Assembly: GCA_964511665.1 (NCBI GenBank)
Contig: CAZEHA010000013.1
Coordinates: 7,967 to 71,966 of the forward strand
Length of the DNA stretch: 64,000 nucleotides
Origin: JAGOEF01 sp964511665
GTDB lineage: Bacteria; Bacteroidota; Bacteroidia; Bacteroidales; ML635J-15
Direction: 5' to 3'
Part shown: one piece after another, positions 8,619 to 16,764 of the stretch
Position numbering within the stretch: the first letter of the stretch is position 1
How the letters are laid out: every line of letters begins with the position of its first letter
Notes under the pieces: generated by a model
Seen by the model: the letters and a program-made list of their open reading frames with translations, nothing else
What the model was told of the DNA's origin: nothing
Databases searched by the model: none
Translations under genes and position numbers: made by a program

Positions 8619-9581
8619 TCAAATCAATCCTTTAGCGTGTTTTTCGCCAATCACTTTCAGCATATCCTGAGTCATGGCATCGAGGTCGTATTCGGGTTTC
8701 CAGCCCCACTCTTCGCGGGCAGCAGTGTCGTCAACCGAATTGGGCCACGAGTCGGCAATAGCCTGACGGAAATCGGGCTCGTACGAAATTTCGAATTCAG
8801 GGATATATTTCTTTATGCTGGCAGCCAGTTCTGCTGTGCTGAAGCTCATGGCACCTACGTTAAAGTCGCTGTGGTGTTTCAGTTTGCTGAAGTCGGCCTG
8901 CATCAGGTCGATGGTAGCCTTCAGGCAGTCGGGCATATACATCATGGGCAAACGGGTTTCGGCGTTTACGAAGCATGTATATTTTTTGTTTTTAATGGCT
9001 TCGTAATAAATAGCCACTGCATAGTCGGTAGTGCCGCCGCCGGGCAGGGTTTCGTTGCTGATGATACCTGGATAGCGCAATCCGCGCACATCGAGGCCGT
9101 AGCGACGTACGTAATAATCGCCGAGTAATTCTCCGGCTACTTTGGTAACTCCATACATGGTGGTAGGTTTCAGCACGGTTTCCTGGGGTGTGTTGTCGAT
9201 GGGTGTTGAAGGACCAAACACAGCAATAGAACTGGGCACCAATACCTGTTTCATTTTGTATTCGCGGGCAACTTCAAGAATATTAATAAGACCGTTCATA
9301 TTCACATCCCATGCCAGCATAGGGTTTTGTTCGCCGGTAGCCGAAAGAATAGCAGCCATATTGATGATGGCGTCGATATTGTACTTTTTTACCACTGCAA
9401 CAAGACCTTCTACATCGTTGGCGTCAACCACTTCGCAAGGGCCTGTCGAAGTAAGTTTCTCTGATGGCTTGGTTTTGCGAATGCCTGCAATTACATGGTC
9501 TCCGCCATAAATATCGCGAAGGGCAAGCACCAATTCTGAACCGATCTGTCCGGCAGATCCTACTACTAAGATGTTTTTCAT
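8619..9581 (-). CDS. tdh: L-threonine 3-dehydrogenase, SDR (GalE-like) type
   Basis: This enzyme oxidises L-threonine with NAD+ to 2-amino-3-ketobutyrate in the cytoplasm. The 320-residue protein is of the extended short-chain dehydrogenase type. It has an N-terminal Rossmann motif 'VVGSAGQIGSEL', the family-typical 'NMAAILSATGEQNP', an active-site Ser/Thr region 'VPSSIAVFGPSTP' and the catalytic 'YGVTK' (Tyr-x-x-x-Lys). 'LRYPGIIS' and 'DYAVAIYYEAI' are also characteristic of this threonine dehydrogenase group. The partner enzyme kbl lies on the opposite strand 286 bases away, making a divergent threonine-degradation locus. The start ATG at 9581 is directly before the Rossmann strand. Confidence 0.93.
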   Translation of the reverse strand: MKNILVVGSAGQIGSELVLALRDIYGGDHVIAGIRKTKPSEKLTSTGPCEVVDANDVEGLVAVVKKYNIDAIINMAAILSATGEQNPMLAWDVNMNGLINILEVAREYKMKQVLVPSSIAVFGPSTPIDNTPQETVLKPTTMYGVTKVAGELLGDYYVRRYGLDVRGLRYPGIISNETLPGGGTTDYAVAIYYEAIKNKKYTCFVNAETRLPMMYMPDCLKATIDLMQADFSKLKHHSDFNVGAMSFSTAELAASIKKYIPEFEISYEPDFRQAIADSWPNSVDDTAAREEWGWKPEYDLDAMTQDMLKVIGEKHAKGLI

Positions 9582-9803
9582 TTTTTAAGGTTTTACATGT
9601 ATTATTAATTAAACGAGTCTCAATAAAAAAATTACTCAAAAATAATAGAATTCTTGAAATCAAAACATGACAAAAATCCTGATAAATCTTTTATAAACCG
9701 ATTAATTTTACCATTGCAAACCAGATAAAAACACACATATGCCTGCGAATCAAAATATTTACTTAAAATGCGTGAAAGCAGTCGGTTTGTGTCGCGAAAA
9801 TTA

Positions 9804-9811
9804 TATCTTTG
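9804..9811 (+). promoter_or_regulatory. Candidate -7 box for kbl
   Basis: TATCTTTG is an exact TAnnTTTG element 56 bases before the kbl ATG. The nearest TTTG upstream (9786-9789) is only 14 bases away, so the -33 element is uncertain. Confidence 0.35.
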
Positions 9812-9867
9812 AACTCAAATTTTTCAATAGTTTATTCATAATTTATAACGTCTAAAAAAACAGCATT

Positions 9868-11058
9868 ATGTACGGAAAAATGAAAGAATTTCTGCAAACC
9901 GAGTTAACCAGCATTCGCGAAGCAGGATTATACAAAAACGAGCGCATCATTGTTACCCCTCAGGGTGCCGAAATCAAAGTAAGCAGCGGTAACGAGGTAT
10001 TGAATTTTTGTGCCAACAACTATTTGGGTTTATCGAATCATCCGGCCCTGGTAGCAGCAGCCAAAGAGGCTCTCGATTCTCACGGTTACGGTATGTCGTC
10101 GGTGCGCTTCATTTGTGGCACCCAAGACCTACACAAAACACTGGAAGCAAAAATTGCCGAGTTCTTCGGAACCGAAGACACTATTTTATATGCTGCTTGT
10201 TTCGATGCAAACGGTGGTGTTTTCGAACCCCTGTTCAATGAGGAAGATGCCATTATATCCGATTCGCTGAACCATGCTTCTATTATCGACGGAGTGCGTT
10301 TGTGCAAAGCAGTTCGTTATCGTTACAACAACGCCGACATGGCCGACCTCGAAGAAAAACTGAAAGAAGCTCAGGCACAACGGTTCCGTATTATTGTGAC
10401 CGATGGTGTGTTTTCGATGGATGGCAATGTGGCTCCGATGGATAAAATAGTAGCACTGGCCGAAAAATACGATGCACTCATTATGGTTGACGAATGCCAC
10501 TCGGCAGGTGTTGTTGGAGAAACAGGTCGCGGTGTAACCGAATTGTTCAATGTTCGCGGCAAAGTAGACATTATCACGGGTACTTTAGGAAAAGCTTTTG
10601 GTGGCGCCATTGGTGGTTTTACCACCGGACGTAAAGAAATCATCGATATGCTGCGTCAGCGTTCACGCCCCTATTTGTTCTCGAACTCCATTCCTCCTTC
10701 GGTAGCTAATGCCGGCATCAAAATGTTCGACATGATGGCCGAAACTCACGAATTGCAAGATAAATTACATCGCAATACCGATTATTTCTCGGCAAAAATG
10801 ACCGAAGCCGGATTCGATTGCAAACCCACCAAATCGGCTATTATTGCGGTGATGCTGTATGATGCAAAACTTTCTCAGGATTTTGCAGCAAAACTCCTCG
10901 ACGAAGGCATTTATGTTATTGGTTTCTACTATCCTGTTGTTCCCAAAGGACAAGCTCGCATCCGCGTTCAGGTGTCGGCAGCTCACGAAACCGAGCATCT
11001 CGACAAATGTATTGCAGCCTTCACCAAAGTGGGCAAAGAATTGGGTGTGATAAAATAA
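9868..11058 (+). CDS. kbl: Glycine C-acetyltransferase (2-amino-3-ketobutyrate CoA ligase)
   Basis: The enzyme cleaves 2-amino-3-ketobutyrate with CoA to glycine and acetyl-CoA, completing threonine breakdown begun by the divergent tdh. The 396-residue protein is a PLP-dependent alpha-oxoamine synthase. It has 'NFCANNYLGLSNHP' near the N-terminus, 'GYGMSSVRFICGTQDLH', 'DSLNHASIIDGVRLCKA' and 'VDECHSAGVVGETGRG'. The PLP-lysine motif 'ITGTLGKAFGGAIGG' follows, then 'PYLFSNSIPPSVANA'. All are full matches to Kbl rather than to BioF. Length is normal for the family. A strong terminator follows 23 bases after the stop, so it is monocistronic. Confidence 0.96.
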   Translation: MYGKMKEFLQTELTSIREAGLYKNERIIVTPQGAEIKVSSGNEVLNFCANNYLGLSNHPALVAAAKEALDSHGYGMSSVRFICGTQDLHKTLEAKIAEFFGTEDTILYAACFDANGGVFEPLFNEEDAIISDSLNHASIIDGVRLCKAVRYRYNNADMADLEEKLKEAQAQRFRIIVTDGVFSMDGNVAPMDKIVALAEKYDALIMVDECHSAGVVGETGRGVTELFNVRGKVDIITGTLGKAFGGAIGGFTTGRKEIIDMLRQRSRPYLFSNSIPPSVANAGIKMFDMMAETHELQDKLHRNTDYFSAKMTEAGFDCKPTKSAIIAVMLYDAKLSQDFAAKLLDEGIYVIGFYYPVVPKGQARIRVQVSAAHETEHLDKCIAAFTKVGKELGVIK

Positions 11059-11080
11059 GCACTAAGGTTTTTTCGATATA

Positions 11081-11109
11081 AAAAGAGGGCGCTTCTGCCC
11101 TCTTTTTTT
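11081..11109 (+). terminator. Intrinsic terminator after kbl
   Basis: AAAGAGGGC (11082-11090) pairs perfectly with GCCCTCTTT (11097-11105) around a 6-base loop, and the T run continues to 11109. Confidence 0.9.
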
Positions 11110-11149
11110 GTTATAACAGAAAATAGCAGGATGTTTCTGCTAAAATCAT

Positions 11150-11157
11150 TATATTTG
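11150..11157 (+). promoter_or_regulatory. Candidate -7 box for the ion-channel gene
   Basis: TATATTTG is an exact TAnnTTTG element 18 bases before the ATG at 11176. No clear upstream TTG at the right distance was seen. Confidence 0.35.
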
Positions 11158-11175
11158 TAAAGTAAACCGATTATC

Positions 11176-13068
11176 ATGAAATATTCTTTTACGCAAAAAA
11201 TTCGCTATCGTTTCGATAACTTTATGACGCGGGGTACCGCTGTATTGATTGTGGGACTTTTTGTAGCGATAACACTTATTGTCTTGTTTGTTACATCATT
11301 GGTAACATTGTTTTCTATTCAAGCCCCTGATTCTGGTGATATTTCTTTCATAGAATTGTTTTGGCAGGGATTCTTACGCACGCTCGACCCGGGCACCATG
11401 GGCGACGATTCGGGTTGGGGATTCAGGTTAATGATGTTGCTTGTTACACTGGCAGGGATAATCATTTTTAGCACCTTAATTGGTGTTATCAATTCGGGAT
11501 TGGCACAACAACTCGAAAATCTGAGAAAAGGAAAATCGCTTGTTGTAGAAAAGAATCACACTATTATTCTGGGTTGGTCTAATAAAGTATTCACCATAAT
11601 TTGCGAGCTCATCGAAGCCAATGCCAATCAGCCCGACGGCTGCGTTGTTGTATTGGCCGACAAAGATAAAATAGCGATGGAAGATGCCATCCGCCATCAC
11701 ATCTCGTGTACAGGAAACACCCGTGTGGTATGTCGCAGCGGAAAACCTGTTCTGATGAACGACCTTAAAATAGTTAATCCCGATGCCTCAAAGGCAATCA
11801 TTGTTTTGGCGCAGAATCATCCCAATTCCGATGCCGAGGTAATAAAAACTGTACTGGCCGTAACCAATAACCCAAAGCGCCATGCAGGTAAATACCATAT
11901 TGTAGCCGAAATCAACGATGCCAACAATGCCTCGGTATGTAAAATGGTGGGTAAAGACGAGGTTGAAGTGGTTCTTTCTTCTGATATAATATCAAAAATT
12001 ACGGCACAAACATGTCGGCAGTCGGGTTTGTCGATGGTATATATGGGCTTGTTGGTGTATGAGGGCGACGAACTGTATTTTCAGGAGCAACCTGAACTTG
12101 TTGGTAAAACCTATCGAGAAGCCTTAATGGCCTACGAAACATCTAGTTTAATAGGATTGTTAAAAAACGATGCCTCTGTACTCATCAACCCCGATATGGA
12201 TACCATCATAGAGAAAAACGACCAGGTATTGTGCATTTCGGAAGACGACGATACTGTTATTGTAAATGGTAATCCCTCTCCTGTTGACGAGGCCTTGTTT
12301 TCGGAAATGGACGAAGATATGCTCACTCCCGAAAAAACACTTGTTTTGGGGTGGAATAAACGCGGACAGTCGATAATAAAAGAACTGGATGCCTATGTGA
12401 AATACGGCAGCACTATAGATATAGTTGCGAATATTCAGGGAATACAAAACAGGGCAACAATAGAATTGTCGAATTTGCAGAATTGTAGTTTCAATGTTTA
12501 TGAGAACGACACTACGCGTAGTGAGGTGCTCGAGTCTTTGGCTCTGGAATCGTATCAGAACATCATTATTTTAAGCTATTCGGGAATAATGCAAGCCGAC
12601 GACTGCGACTCGGCCACACTGATAACCTTGCTTCACCTGCGCGATATTGCCGACAGACGAAAACTCGATTTGCCGGTAGTAAGCGAAATGTTAATCGACG
12701 AAAACCGCATGCTTGCCGAAGTAACCAAAGCCGATGATTTTATTGTCAGCGAAAAGGTAATCAGTTTGCTGCTGGCTCAGATAAGCGAACAGAAAAAGCT
12801 TAGTGATGTGTTCACAGATATTTTTCAACCCGACGGTTCCGAAATTTACCTTAAACCTGTTCAGCAATATGTAAAAACAGGCATTGAAGTCGATTTTTAT
12901 ACCGTTTTGGCTTCTGCCATACGCCATGGGCATACTGCCATCGGATATAGAACAATGCAGCACAAATACGACTTGTTGAAGAATTACGGCATTGTTATTA
13001 ACCCAAAAAAATCGCAGAAGATTCGCTTTTCACCCGACGACAAAATAATAGTTTTAGCTCTCGATTGA
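11176..13068 (+). CDS. CASTOR/POLLUX-type ion channel with RCK/TrkA-N domains
   Basis: This is a membrane cation-channel-like protein of the CASTOR/POLLUX family. Two transmembrane helices lie at about residues 17-45 ('TAVLIVGLFVAITLIVLFVTS') and 90-115 ('RLMMLLVTLAGIIIFSTLIGVI'). A pore-like segment sits between them ('FWQGFLRTLDPGTMGDDSGWG'). The family-typical 'INSGLAQQLENLRKGKSLVVE' then leads into two cytoplasmic NAD-binding-like RCK domains, starting near 'TIILGWSNK' (residue about 130) and 'TLVLGWNKRGQSI' (about 390). The 630-residue length is normal. It probably conducts K+ or other cations under ligand control; the selectivity cannot be read from sequence. It is monocistronic between the kbl terminator and the secreted-protein pair. 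Confidence 0.9.
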   Translation: MKYSFTQKIRYRFDNFMTRGTAVLIVGLFVAITLIVLFVTSLVTLFSIQAPDSGDISFIELFWQGFLRTLDPGTMGDDSGWGFRLMMLLVTLAGIIIFSTLIGVINSGLAQQLENLRKGKSLVVEKNHTIILGWSNKVFTIICELIEANANQPDGCVVVLADKDKIAMEDAIRHHISCTGNTRVVCRSGKPVLMNDLKIVNPDASKAIIVLAQNHPNSDAEVIKTVLAVTNNPKRHAGKYHIVAEINDANNASVCKMVGKDEVEVVLSSDIISKITAQTCRQSGLSMVYMGLLVYEGDELYFQEQPELVGKTYREALMAYETSSLIGLLKNDASVLINPDMDTIIEKNDQVLCISEDDDTVIVNGNPSPVDEALFSEMDEDMLTPEKTLVLGWNKRGQSIIKELDAYVKYGSTIDIVANIQGIQNRATIELSNLQNCSFNVYENDTTRSEVLESLALESYQNIIILSYSGIMQADDCDSATLITLLHLRDIADRRKLDLPVVSEMLIDENRMLAEVTKADDFIVSEKVISLLLAQISEQKKLSDVFTDIFQPDGSEIYLKPVQQYVKTGIEVDFYTVLASAIRHGHTAIGYRTMQHKYDLLKNYGIVINPKKSQKIRFSPDDKIIVLALD

Positions 13069-13254
13069 TTTTTTTATTGTATTTTTTATTGGTTTTATTT
13101 AATTTTACAACGGTAATCGTCATTCAACCATGAAGTGTTTACCGGCAAAATGTGTTCAAGGCCAACAGGCAGTTGTTTGCTTGTGGTCTATTCGTTTCAT
13201 TCTGTAATCGTTATTTATAAATGTAATATAAAGTATAAACCTAAAACCAAAATC

Positions 13255-14304
13255 ATGAAAACACGAAGTTTAAGTGTGCTGTTTATTGCAGTTCTATGCA
13301 TAGCTACATCGGGCTATGCAGCCAAACACAGGGTGAACAATACCGGAGGCGGTGCCCCGTTTTCAACAATTAATTCGGCCATAGAGGCTGCAGAAGCCGG
13401 CGACACCATTTATGTTGAAGGCTCTGCCATAGCGTATGCAGGCTTCACTTTGAACAAGCCGTTAACACTAATTGGTCCGGGTTATTTTTTAATAGATAAC
13501 CCAATGACCCAAGCCAATCCAAACCCTGCTACTGTGGGCGTTACCAGCTTTGCGCCCGGAGCCGAAGGCAGCCTGATAATGGGCATGTATTTTTACCATT
13601 CAGCTTACGACGGAGGTCATTTGATAAGTTTTACCACCGGTGATATAGTTCTAAAACGAAACCGCCTGCAACGTAATGCCTGGTCGAGCTATCATGGCTA
13701 CACCAATCACACCATCAATATTGCCGATAATTTGAGCAATATTTCGATTCTTCAGAACTATATCGAAAGAACAGCCGATGGCAATGGTACCGCAATTTCA
13801 ATTGGGAATAACTGCTTTGCATTAAACATTAGCAACAACTACGTGTATTGCCAGAGTGGTAATACGTTTAGTATGTCTTCAACGGCAATTGCCAATGTTT
13901 TTTACAATGTAATAAATGGAGGTATGACGTTGCAAAATAGTAATGTACATAATAATATTATGATTGCGGGAGGTGTTGGGGCAACGAACTGTATTGTAAC
14001 CAATAATATTGGGCACAGCACACAATTCCCGTTGCCCAACAACAAGCAAATGGTCGACATGAATACAGTATTCGATCTGGAAAACACGAGTCGCGACGCT
14101 AAATACACTCTGTTAGATAATCCGTCGAACCCTGCTATTGCCTACGGTGTTGTTGGCGACGATTGCGGTATGTTTGGCGGAACCACCCCATATCGTTTAT
14201 CGGGGATACCTCCTGTGCCGGCCATTTATTTCTTTTTTGGATCGCCCACAGGTTCCAATACAGGTGGTTTGCCGGTTCATGTTAAAATAAAATCGAACAA
14301 CTAG
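13255..14304 (+). CDS. Secreted parallel beta-helix protein
   Basis: The ATG at 13255 begins a clear signal peptide ('MKTRSLSVLFIAVLCIATSGYAA'); the frame is open further upstream but that part has no signal-like start. The mature protein has the pectate-lyase-type right-handed beta-helix pattern. It opens with 'FSTINSAIEAAEAGDTIYVEGSAI', 'NKPLTLIGPGYFL' and repeated 'NISILQNYIERT', 'LNISNNYVYC' and 'NSNVHNNIMIAGG' turns. Beta-helix folds of this sort are common in secreted polysaccharide-binding or -cleaving proteins. No catalytic signature is evident, so an enzymatic role is not claimed. There is no recognisable T9SS C-terminal domain. The next gene starts 9 bases downstream, so the two are probably co-transcribed. 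Confidence 0.85.
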   Translation: MKTRSLSVLFIAVLCIATSGYAAKHRVNNTGGGAPFSTINSAIEAAEAGDTIYVEGSAIAYAGFTLNKPLTLIGPGYFLIDNPMTQANPNPATVGVTSFAPGAEGSLIMGMYFYHSAYDGGHLISFTTGDIVLKRNRLQRNAWSSYHGYTNHTINIADNLSNISILQNYIERTADGNGTAISIGNNCFALNISNNYVYCQSGNTFSMSSTAIANVFYNVINGGMTLQNSNVHNNIMIAGGVGATNCIVTNNIGHSTQFPLPNNKQMVDMNTVFDLENTSRDAKYTLLDNPSNPAIAYGVVGDDCGMFGGTTPYRLSGIPPVPAIYFFFGSPTGSNTGGLPVHVKIKSNN

Positions 14305-14313
14305 TTCTGCGCC

Positions 14314-16737
14314 ATGATACGATATGTTATCATATTAGCAGGGTGTTTCATCGTTTCAACAACAATTAATTTGGTGTGTTCGCAGGAGTTACCAATGCTG
14401 TCGTCGGTAGAATATTTTATTGATACCGACCCGGGCTATGGCAATGGTATCATGCTTGCTGCCGATGTATTGAACAATGTAACACTCGATGAAACCATCG
14501 ATTTTTCGGGATTGTCGCCCGGACAACACATCCTCGGAATAAGGGCAGTTGACGACGGTGGTATTTGGGGGCACACACATACCTACGTTTTTTACCTGTC
14601 ACATTACGACTACAATATTGCGCCGACGACTTTGCAAGAGGCTGAGTATTTTATAAATTCCGACCCGGGTTATGGCAATGGCATACAGCTCGACTGCGAA
14701 GCATTGAACAATGTATCAATCGATGCAAGCATCGACTTAAGCGGTCTGCCACCCGGCCAACACATCATCGGTATAAGAGCAATTGACGACCTGGCTAACT
14801 GGGGGGTAACATATGCCTGCGTTTTTTATCTGTCGCACAACGACTACAATCTTACGTTGTCTGATTTGCAAGAGGCTGAGTATTTCTTCGATAATGATCC
14901 AGGCATAGGTAGTGCAAATACTTTTGCAATCGAGAGTGAGACACAGGCTATAGTTGAAGAGAACTTCGACATTGCAATGCTTAACGAAGGCATTCATTTT
15001 ATGGGTATTCGTGCAAACAACAATTGGGGTTTATGGAGCCATACCTACTATTACCCGTTTTTGGTCGATAACAATCAGATTTCTTTTGTGCCTGACGATA
15101 TTGCCGAGATAGAGTATTTCTTCGATACCGATCAAGGTTTTGGCAACAATCATATAGTTACAACCGAGCCTGAAACCGAAATAGTTATCAATCAAAACAT
15201 CGAAGCCGATATATCGGACGCCGGATTACACATGTTTGCAATAAGGGCTAAGAACGAAAACGAAGTTTGGGGTCACACATTTCATTACTATTTCAGTGTT
15301 GATAACGAAATATATCAGGAATTGCCCAATTTGCAGGCAATGGAGTTTTTTATCGATACCGATCCCGGCTTCAACAACGGGAATTATTTGAATGTTGCTT
15401 CCGAAACCAATAATGAGCTTGACGAGATAATTGATATGAGCGGTATTTCTGAAGGATTGCACACAATAGGTTTCAGAGGAATTGACCAAAACAACATCTG
15501 GGGAACCACTCATACATATAATTTTTATTTACAATCGGAAGATTTTACCCAAACGGATGATATTTCGGCAATTGAGTTTTTTATTAACAACGATGCCGGC
15601 ATAGGTTCGGCAACTTCTATCGGCTTATATCCCAACATTAATTGCGATACATTGATATATGTCCCTCTTACTGATATAAGCCCCGGAAATTATATTGCAG
15701 GATTCCGGCCGTTGACTACTGAAATGGTATTTGGTCATACTCATTTGCATAATTTCTGTCTTGCCCCTCACCTGTTTTTTACTTCCGACACTGCCTGCAT
15801 TGGTATGTCAACGCATTTTACCAATCTCTCTGAAAATGATTTGCAGGCAAGTCTGTTTTGGGATGTAGACAACGATGGTAATGTTGATTTTACCGGTGAA
15901 GACGATGTTGACTACGAATATCCGCAATCGGGCGAATATCAGGCTGTTTTATTCGGATATTTTGATGAATCTTGTGTTGATAGTATCGTGATGCCGGTGC
16001 AGGTTTTTGGATATACCGAAATAAGTTTCAACAATCCCGACATGCTGTGTAGTAATTCTGAACCGCAAGAACTCATTGGCTATCCCTTGCAGGGAAGTTT
16101 TATGGGTGATGCTGTAGGCAATAATGTGTTTTATCCCGAAATGGCAACACCAGGTTACAATGTGGTGATTTATACCGCTACTGCCGATGGGTTTTGTGAA
16201 TCGTCGCTTGCCGACACTATTGTTATTAACCCTGCTCCTGTGGTTTTACTGGGTAACGATACTACCCTGTGTGCCGGCAATACCATTACAATTGAAGCCG
16301 GAGAAGGTTTTAGCAGCTACGAATGGTTCAACCAAAGTAACGATGATTATATTGAACTTGACTCCCTGGGTGTTGGCATTGGAAGCATAGAAGTGTGGGT
16401 TGTGGTAGGCAACGAATTCAATTGCACTGCTTCCGACACTTTAGTTGTCAGTTTCCAAGATTGTAGTTATTATGATATCAATTCGTTATTTACTAATGTT
16501 TTGCTATTCCCAAATCCGGCATCCGAAAGTATTTGGGTGTCAAACCTAAATACAGGAAGTTATTCCATAACTATTTCGGATGCTTCAGGAAAACACCGGA
16601 TAGCGGCTGAAGCAATTACAATAGAACAAGGCGAAAATTTAGTCTTTAACATTCGCGGTCTTAATGCCGGTTTGTATATTATAACAGGCACTAGCGATGC
16701 ACATTGCTTTAAAGCAAGCTTTGTGGTAAAACCATAA
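14314..16737 (+). CDS. T9SS-sorted surface protein with six tandem repeats
   Basis: The 807-residue secreted protein starts with a signal peptide ending 'NLVCSQ'. Six repeats of about 77 residues follow, each opening with a version of 'EYFIDTDPGYGNG'. Most repeats go on through 'GLSPGQHILGIRAVDD' and 'WGHTHTY'. A PKD-like domain follows ('ACIGMSTHFTNLS...SLFWDVDNDGNVDF'). A second Ig-like segment ('GNDTTLCAGNTITIEAGEG') precedes the C-terminal T9SS sorting domain ('LLFPNPASESIWVSNLNTG ... GLNAGLYIITG'). It should be exported by Sec, then carried across the outer membrane by the type IX system and attached at the surface. The ligand is unknown. It forms a likely operon with the beta-helix gene. 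Confidence 0.88.
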   Translation: MIRYVIILAGCFIVSTTINLVCSQELPMLSSVEYFIDTDPGYGNGIMLAADVLNNVTLDETIDFSGLSPGQHILGIRAVDDGGIWGHTHTYVFYLSHYDYNIAPTTLQEAEYFINSDPGYGNGIQLDCEALNNVSIDASIDLSGLPPGQHIIGIRAIDDLANWGVTYACVFYLSHNDYNLTLSDLQEAEYFFDNDPGIGSANTFAIESETQAIVEENFDIAMLNEGIHFMGIRANNNWGLWSHTYYYPFLVDNNQISFVPDDIAEIEYFFDTDQGFGNNHIVTTEPETEIVINQNIEADISDAGLHMFAIRAKNENEVWGHTFHYYFSVDNEIYQELPNLQAMEFFIDTDPGFNNGNYLNVASETNNELDEIIDMSGISEGLHTIGFRGIDQNNIWGTTHTYNFYLQSEDFTQTDDISAIEFFINNDAGIGSATSIGLYPNINCDTLIYVPLTDISPGNYIAGFRPLTTEMVFGHTHLHNFCLAPHLFFTSDTACIGMSTHFTNLSENDLQASLFWDVDNDGNVDFTGEDDVDYEYPQSGEYQAVLFGYFDESCVDSIVMPVQVFGYTEISFNNPDMLCSNSEPQELIGYPLQGSFMGDAVGNNVFYPEMATPGYNVVIYTATADGFCESSLADTIVINPAPVVLLGNDTTLCAGNTITIEAGEGFSSYEWFNQSNDDYIELDSLGVGIGSIEVWVVVGNEFNCTASDTLVVSFQDCSYYDINSLFTNVLLFPNPASESIWVSNLNTGSYSITISDASGKHRIAAEAITIEQGENLVFNIRGLNAGLYIITGTSDAHCFKASFVVKP
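14401..15770 (+). repeat. Six coding repeats of about 231-234 bases
   Basis: Repeat units begin near 14407, 14638, 14872, 15106, 15337 and 15569. The first two are the most alike at both protein and DNA level ('GYGNGI', 'ALNNVS', 'GQHI-GIRA-DD'), suggesting the most recent duplication. The later copies have diverged. Confidence 0.8.
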
Positions 16738-16762
16738 AAAAGGCGGCCAAAGGCCGCCTTTT
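16738..16762. terminator. Bidirectional terminator between the repeat-protein gene and clpB
   Basis: AAAAGGCGGCC (16738-16748) and GGCCGCCTTTT (16752-16762) form an 11-bp stem with a 3-base loop. It is symmetric, with A and T runs, and sits between two convergent genes, so it can serve both strands. Confidence 0.88.
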
Positions 16763-16764
16763 AT

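Noticed and set aside
8580..9128. 182-residue open frame on the plus strand opposite tdh
   Set aside because: It lies wholly inside tdh on the other strand, has no family features, and tdh matches its family in full.
13135..13254. Longer N-terminus for the beta-helix protein starting at 13135
   Set aside because: The extra 40 residues are basic and not signal-like, while the ATG at 13255 directly begins a normal signal peptide.
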